NCBI GenBank assembly: GCA_030063045.1
Contig: JAQSEB010000046.1
Coordinates: 496,001 to 560,000, forward strand
DNA from: Pratylenchus scribneri
Taxonomy: Eukaryota; Nematoda; Chromadorea; Rhabditida; Pratylenchidae
Length of the DNA: 64,000 nt
Direction of reading: 5' to 3'
The notes beneath the pieces are model-generated. The model saw nothing but the letters and a program-made list of their open reading frames with translations, ran no database searches and was not told the DNA's origin. This document shows positions 57,981 through 64,000 of the stretch, piece after piece (the first letter of the stretch is position 1; the number at the start of each line of letters is the position of its first letter). The position numbers and the translations under genes were made by a program.

Positions 57981-59382
57981 AATTAATTCGGCTTCTTTTG
58001 TGTTTCATCTTTTAATTCCGCCTTTTTGTGTTTTGCCCAAATAATTCCGCCTGTTTGTATTTTGCCCCAACTAATTCCGCCTGTTTGTGTTTTGCCCAAA
58101 TAATTCCGCCTGTTTGTATTTTGCCCCAACTAATTCCGCCTGTTTGTGTTTTGCCCAAATAATTCCGCCTGTTTGTGTTTAACCCCAAATAATTCCGCCT
58201 GTTTGTGTTTAACCGCAAATAATTCCGCCTGTTTGTGTTTAACCCCAAATAATTCCGCCTGTTTGTGTTTAACCCCAAATAATTCCGCCTGTTTGTGTTT
58301 CATCTAAATAATTCCGCCTGTTTTTGTTTAACCCCAAATAATTCCGCCTGTTTGTGTTTCATCTAAATAATTCCGCCTGTTTGTGTTTAACCCCAAATAA
58401 TTCCGCCTGCTTGTGTTTCATCTAAATAATTCCGCCTGTTTGTGTTTAACCCCAAATAATTCCGCCTGTTTGTGTTTCATCTAAATAATTCCGCCTGTTT
58501 GTGTTTCATCTAAATAATTCCGCCTGTTTGTGTTTCATCTAAATAATTCCGCCTGTTTGTGTTTCATCTAAATAATTCCGCCTGTTTGTGTTTCATCTAA
58601 ATAATTCCGCCTGTTTGTGTTTCATCTAAATAATTCCGCCTGTTTGTGTTTCATCTAAATAATTCCGCCTGTTTGTGTTTCATCTAAATAATTCCGCCTG
58701 TTTGTGTTTCATCTAAATAATTCCGCCTGTTTGTGTTTCATCTAAATAATTCCGCCTGTTTGTGTTTAACCCCAAATAATTCCGCCTGTTTGTGTTTAAC
58801 CCCAAATAATTCCGCCTGTTTGTGTTTAACCCCAAATAATTCCGCCTGTTTGTGTTTCATCTAAATAATTCCGCCTGTTTGTGTTTCATCTAAATAATTC
58901 CGCCTGTTTGTGTTTAACCCCAAATAATTCCGCCTGTTTGTGTTTCATCTAAATAATTCCGCCTGTTTGTGTTTAACCCCAAATAATTCCGCCTGTTTGT
59001 GTTTCATCTAAATAATTCCGCCTGTTTGTGTTTCATCTAAATAATTCCGCCTGTTTGTGTTTCATCTAAATAATTCCGCCTGTTTGTGTTTCATCTAAAT
59101 AATTCCGCCTGTTTGTGTTTAACCCCAAATAATTCCGCCTGTTTGTGTTTAACCCCAAATAATTCCGCCTGTTTGTGTTTCATCTAAATAATTCCGCCTG
59201 TTTGTGTTTAACCCCAAATAATTCCGCCTGTTTGTGTTTCATCTAAATAATTCCGCCTGTTTGTATTTCATCTAAATAATTCCGCCTGTTTGTGTTTTGC
59301 CCAATAATTCCGCCTGTTTGTGTTTCACCTAAATAATTCCGCCTGTTTGTGTTTCATCAAATTAATTCCCCTCGTTTTGTGT
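57981..59382. repeat. Minisatellite of about 47 units, 29/30 bp each
   Basis: Each unit contains ATTCCGCCTGTTTGTGTTT followed by one of three linkers: CATCTAAATA (29-bp unit), AACCCCAAATA (30-bp unit), or TTTGCCC(C)AA-type units at the left end. The left end (about 58030-58150) alternates two linker forms as a 59-bp dimer. The centre is a long homogeneous block of the CATCT type (about 58480-58760), and the two main types mix elsewhere. The outermost units are degenerate, as expected for an array growing from inside. Confidence 0.95.
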
Positions 59383-59622
59383 TTTTTTTATCTTACGATT
59401 CTGGTGGAAATATGAATGAATAAAACTTAAAAATCTTATTTTGACCCTTTTGAACTATCAATTATTCCTATAAATTTGATAATTGACAGAAATTTTGTTA
59501 AGTTACAATGCATATCAATCCAATTGAATGGAGAGGAGGGAAAGGATTGATTCCCAGAGGAAATACAAGTAATCTCATAATGCAATTTACATTCATAAAT
59601 TTGAAGATTATTATTAAATATA

Positions 59623-59628
59623 TTTATT
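59623..59628 (-). terminator. Candidate polyadenylation signal of aminopeptidase gene
   Basis: AATAAA on the minus strand about 115 nt past the stop codon. Confidence 0.4.
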
Positions 59629-59742
59629 AAACGGCAAGAAATCACAATATATGAAGTTTGAAGTTGTATTGACTTTGATTAGGGGAATGGATGGATGAAG
59701 CAAAAATGTACAAATGCCAATGCCAATTTCGATAGAATTATT

Positions 59743-62700
59743 TCATGTTTTCCCCTTTGTTGCCATTTCCTTGACGAGGTATTTTCGAATTCGTTCACTG
59801 GCCTCTCTTTCAATCCATGACAATTTTCTTCTCAAATAATCCTGCACAAATTGGATTTCTTTCATCCAATCATTAATTCCATTTTAAAAACTGACCATTT
59901 CCACTCGCAATTGATCTGGCCATAAATTGAGCACGATTCTCTCCACCAAATTCAATTCACCCAATGAACGAATTGAATGGAGCAGGAGGCGGGCCATTCG
60001 ATTCGATTTCCCAGTATTGACGGCAAAAAGAATTTGTCTTTCATGAATATTTAATTGCTGAGAAAGGGCAGTCCAAAAAAGTTCGCGGAATTTTCGATTA
60101 TATTGGATGGTGTAGCCATTCTAAAAATATATAAAAAATATTTTAAATTTGAATTAAATTAAATTACAATTAATGTTGTGGAATAGACGATGGCATTTCG
60201 AGTGCGCATTATTTCCGCAATTGACTGGCGAACCAATGATTCATCCTGAACACATTGGGAGGCCAATTGCCGAATTACTGCTGCAAAAGTTGGCGAATTT
60301 GGTTGTTTGAGGAGTCCAAAAAGAAGGGCAATTTCGGATGGACCGGAGTGAGCAAAAAGGTGATGGCAAATTGCGGCCAATTGTTGATGATTATCGGCGG
60401 CCAATGCCGTTGGATAGGCCAACCATTTTCGCACCTTAATCAATGCCGAAATATTTTTTACAAATGAATTCATTCTTGCCTGTTTACTCTCGGCACAAGT
60501 ACCCAAATTGGCGGCACACCTCAGTTGATATAATTTGGCCAATCGAAGGGGACTAAGCAGCCAAAGGGCGGCTAATTCCGGGTCAGTCCCTTCGGCTGCG
60601 GCCATAATCAATTGTCTATCCATTTGTCGAATGACCGGCAAAAAATGGACCAACATTTGGCCGAAAACTTCGCTGGCAGAGAATAATTCCAACAAAGAAT
60701 GGAGGGCATCCAATCCAACCAACAAAACACCCAAATCATCTTCATTGGCCAAATAGCTGGAAGGGAGATTGGAGGATTGAGGAGAAATGGCCTTGAACCT
60801 GAGTAATTGGACGAATAAATGGGGATGAGTGGATTCCCTGAGGAAACATTCAGCATCAACAATTAATTGCATTCTGGACATTGTTGGCACTTCTTGGTGA
60901 TTTTTGTGCAACTGAAAATGGCACAAAAAAGGAAAAAATTTTGGACTAAATACTTGTGCGATAAGCATTTGCCAATTTTGTCGATCATAATTCACTCGAT
61001 ATGCATAAACCCAATGTGGATTGGCCAACAAGAATTGGTCTTGGCCCAATCCAACATCAACAAAACGAATTGTCTCATTCAACAACCAAAATTGACGAAC
61101 AGTTTGGCCTCGAGGCGATCGAATAGAGCCAAATGAATAGCTGAATGGGATTGGCCAAAGTGGGCCCAAATTGGCGGCCTTCCCCCTTTGTGCCCGCATT
61201 TGTCTTCTTTTCGAATCATCCATCGCCGATTTTGATGGCAAAAAACGAACTCGTGTTTCGGATTCTTTTGTCCGTTCATTTTGTTGTTTCCTCAGAGAAA
61301 ATATGGGTGGTCCATTAAATTCTTCCTCCTTTTCCTCTCCTTTCCATTTCCTCCTCAATGAATGTTGCTTTTTCATTTTTCGTTCCTTTTTCCTTTTCTT
61401 TTCTTCTTTTTGTTTTGACCAAAACATTGTTGATTCATCATCGAATGCTTTTCCCGTTGATTTAATTGTTTTATTTTCTTCCTTCTCCTCCCATTCTTCG
61501 GCTATCCACCAAAGAATGCCGTCAATATCTTCCCTTGCCGCCTCATCCCTTTCCGAATACAATTCTCCCTGTTCCGCTAATCCAAATCCACTCCGTTCGT
61601 GCCTTCTTCTCCTTCTTGTCCATCTTTTATTCCTGCCCTTTTCGCCCAATTCCATTCTCATTTTTTGCATAATTTCATCGTCCAAATAGGCCAAATGTCT
61701 ATTTCGATCCGCTTGCCTTTGCTCCAATCGAATTGATTGATCCTCATAGCTTCTGGTCACCTCCAATTCGGGCACTCCTTTATTCAATAGCCATGCTTCC
61801 ATTGAATCCTTCAATCGCACCTAAATTCCAATCAAATTCCAATTTATTTTTTGTTATTTTCCATACTGGATCTGCCCCATGGTCGGCATGCGTTGGAAAT
61901 GCCGTCCAAATTGCCCTTCGATCCACCGATTGGAATGTATTTTCTCGCAAAAATCGAGCAATTCCAGCTCGAAATTCGGCTGGACCAACCAAATCCTTGA
62001 GCATTTTGGCCATCACCGCCCCTTTCGTGTACAATTGGATTCCATCAAAAATTCGATCCAATTGGCGCGAACTCCGCAAAGGGCGGACCAGGGCGGAACG
62101 GCCATCCGTGGATTGCCGATTGATTAATTCGATCAATCGCAAATAATATTCATGTTCGGTCAAATGTGGATGATGGAGGGCATTGAGGAAATCGAACACA
62201 AAATAGGTGGCAAATCCCTCACTCAGCCACAATTCCTCCCAATCCCAAACACTGACCAAATTGCCAAACCTAAAGTAAATTGAATGAATTAATTCAAAAT
62301 TATGGCCAATTTTTGGACCATTGATGTGCCAATTCATGGGTGATCACTTTTTCAATTCGATATTGTTCCGCCAATCTGTCGACGGCCACCAAACTTTGTT
62401 GCTGTTGTTCCCTGGCCCTTTCCTCCCTGGACGAGCTGCCACTGTCAATGTTGCTCATTGGCAATGTGCCATCGCCGGTTGCCAATCGCACAATGTCCGA
62501 ATGGAGCACAATTAGTCCCCAATTCTCCATTCCGCCCACTGGAAATTTTGGTGCCAAGAAAATGTCCATTTTGGCCAAAGGATATTTCACCTGAATTTCC
62601 CTCAAATTTATGATGGAATATTCTCCCTGTTTTACAACCCCAAAATCCTCTTGGAGTTTGTCGAAAATTATTGGCGAAAAATTGGCCACAAATTGGGCTG

Positions 62701-63951
62701 ATAGCAAATTTTCCGGGGCACTCCAAACATTCATTGAAATATTCCCTTTTGTGGTGCGCACCTCCAAAGGGGCGAATGGGCCGGTGGCAAATGCCAACAA
62801 ATACAAAGGCATTGGAGGGGTTGTGCCAAAATGGGTGGTCCGAACGAAGGCGCCACCACCGCCCATTTGAGGGGTTTTTTGTTCATTTGAATGGAGGATT
62901 GGCGCAGAATTGGTTAGAATTGGGCAATCGGCAAAATGGCGAATTGAAACATTGAAAGTGGACCGAAATCTGGGCTCATCCCAACCAGGCAAAAATGTTC
63001 TCGCAAAATTCGGTTCAAATTTTGTGGCAAAACCGGCCACCAGCGATCTTTTCTCTTCACCTTGGCCATCATCCCCTTCGGCAATTGTGGCCCCAGGAAA
63101 ACAATGGGTGCCCTCAATTTCGGATTGGCAAATTCTCGTCCGAAATTCCATTTCCAGCCAATACCTTTTTAATATTTTAGTCCATTTCCTCCTCATCAGT
63201 TCCCTTTCCTCACTTACCATCCTGTCCTCAGCCTTTCGCCCAGTACCAATCTGATTAATTCCCTTTCGGCGTGCCTTTTCACCGATTTAACTTCCATCCC
63301 AGATTTGCCCAATTCATTTTGACGGAATAGCCGAATTCTTTGGATGAAAATATTTGTTCCCGCATGGAAAATCAATTCATCGTCGGTGGCATTGCCAAAA
63401 GCTTCCAACAAAATTGAAAGATTCCCTCGAATTTGTGGAGGCTCAACGACGCCATAGAATTCGGTCAAATCCAACTTCAAATAAATTTCAATTATTGTGC
63501 CCAAAATATTCCTCACTTCCACATTATAATGTCTTGGCAAAACTGTGCTTGGCAATGGGATCAATGGAATATCTGGGCCAGGAATGGCCATTGAACGATG
63601 CACAATTGGCCCATTTCCAAGTTGATATGAAGGGGATTGAGGTGGCAAAAGGATGAATTGGTCATCCTCATCCCATGGATCGGTGGCATCGGATGAATCC
63701 AATTGGGGTGGATAAACCTCTCGAAGGGAGGGAATTCGTTGCCGACTCCTTTCAACATTCTTTTGAAGGGAAAATTGATTAAATTTGAATTTAATTTTGT
63801 TTTTTGCCACTTTTTTGAATTCCATTTCCCTTTGCTCTTCGACCGTAGGCAACCCGTGGTTATTTGTTATGGAAAGCGATGGTGGCGGAGGAAATGGCGA
63901 TGATGGCATTGGCATTGAATTTGAGGATGGGGAAGTGATGTTAGTCTTCAT
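59743..63951 (-). CDS. M1-family zinc aminopeptidase (aminopeptidase N type) with a large charged insert
   Basis: Removes N-terminal residues from peptides using zinc. Seven exons (63218-63951, 62319-63164, 61867-62269, 60954-61820, 60168-60911, 59896-60120, 59743-59841) give a clean 1305-residue frame. N-terminal beta domain includes FLPGWDEPRFRSTFNVSI. Substrate motif GGMENWG (about 62535) corresponds to GAMEN. Zinc motif HELAHQW straddles the junction 62319/62269, with the third ligand in WLSEGFATYF. The C-terminal helical domain starts near WPIPFSYSF and includes LANPHWVYAYRVNYD. Between the catalytic part and that domain, exon 60954-61820 inserts about 170 residues dominated by Arg, Lys and Glu (RWTRRRRRHER, KKRKKERKMKKQ), absent from ordinary M1 enzymes. 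No signal or transmembrane segment is visible at the N-terminus, so an upstream exon may be missing or the enzyme may be cytosolic. Catalytic residues are intact. Confidence 0.88.
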
Positions 63952-64000
63952 TTTGTGAGGGAATAAGCAATAAAAATAAATAAAAGCAATGTTTTTTTGC

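Noticed and set aside
58012..58278. Repetitive frame reading NTNRRNYL repeats
   Set aside because: It is only a reading of 30-bp satellite units; 29-bp units break the frame at once.
57981..59382. CRISPR-like array
   Set aside because: Units are directly contiguous with no unique spacers, and the genome is eukaryotic.

Overview
This is eukaryotic, almost certainly nematode, nuclear DNA. The supporting signs are AT-rich sequence, introns of about 40-55 bp ending in TTTCAG or TTTAAG, several GC-AG introns, and genes whose closest familiar relatives are nematode-type: rho-1, soc-2/sur-8 (SHOC2), hlh-30 (MITF/TFEB), nap-1, a peptide-receptor-like GPCR and a PAN/TSP1 secreted protein. The species cannot be fixed from sequence alone. 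The GC-AG introns and the TTTAAG acceptors would suit a tylenchid-type nematode, but that is only a guess.

Layout, left to right: gene-poor DNA (1-2178); a nap-1-like gene on the minus strand (2179-3573), divergent from an IMMP2-like mitochondrial inner-membrane protease gene on the plus strand (about 4545-5207) that may be broken; a gene-poor stretch with two 23-nt poly-C runs (5.2-13.07 kb); a full-length LTR retroelement of the BEL/Pao class (13080-24794); gene-poor DNA (24.8-29.5 kb); an eight-exon GPCR gene on the plus strand (29514-32505), tail-to-tail with a 13-exon PAN/TSP1 secreted protein gene on the minus strand (33012-36281); an unidentified small gene (about 36949-37596); gene-poor DNA; rho-1 (41365-42248, plus); soc-2/SHOC2 (about 45540-49273, plus), tail-to-tail with hlh-30 (50481-53629, minus); a 781-bp non-autonomous hAT-like foldback element just upstream of hlh-30 (54167-54947); a GC-richer stretch without a recognisable gene; a 1.4-kb minisatellite of 29/30-bp units (57981-59382); and an M1-family aminopeptidase on the minus strand (59743-63951).

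The standout is the retroelement. Its two 440-bp LTRs look identical by eye and a 5-bp target duplication (ATTCA) flanks it. One uninterrupted frame of 3593 codons after the first ATG encodes Gag (zinc knuckles), protease, reverse transcriptase, RNase H, integrase and a class II, phlebovirus-Gc-like envelope. Unexpectedly, it then encodes a domain that reads as an Argonaute-type PAZ domain, followed by a basic, glycine-rich, coiled-coil nuclear-looking segment. The frame only stops inside the 3' LTR. A PAZ domain without MID or PIWI, carried by an intact envelope-bearing retroelement, suggests an element that interferes with, or exploits, host small-RNA silencing. That function is inference.

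Most host gene models below were built by hand from splice signals. For nap-1, GPCR, PAN/TSP1, rho-1, soc-2, hlh-30 and the aminopeptidase, the exon phases add up to a continuous frame.
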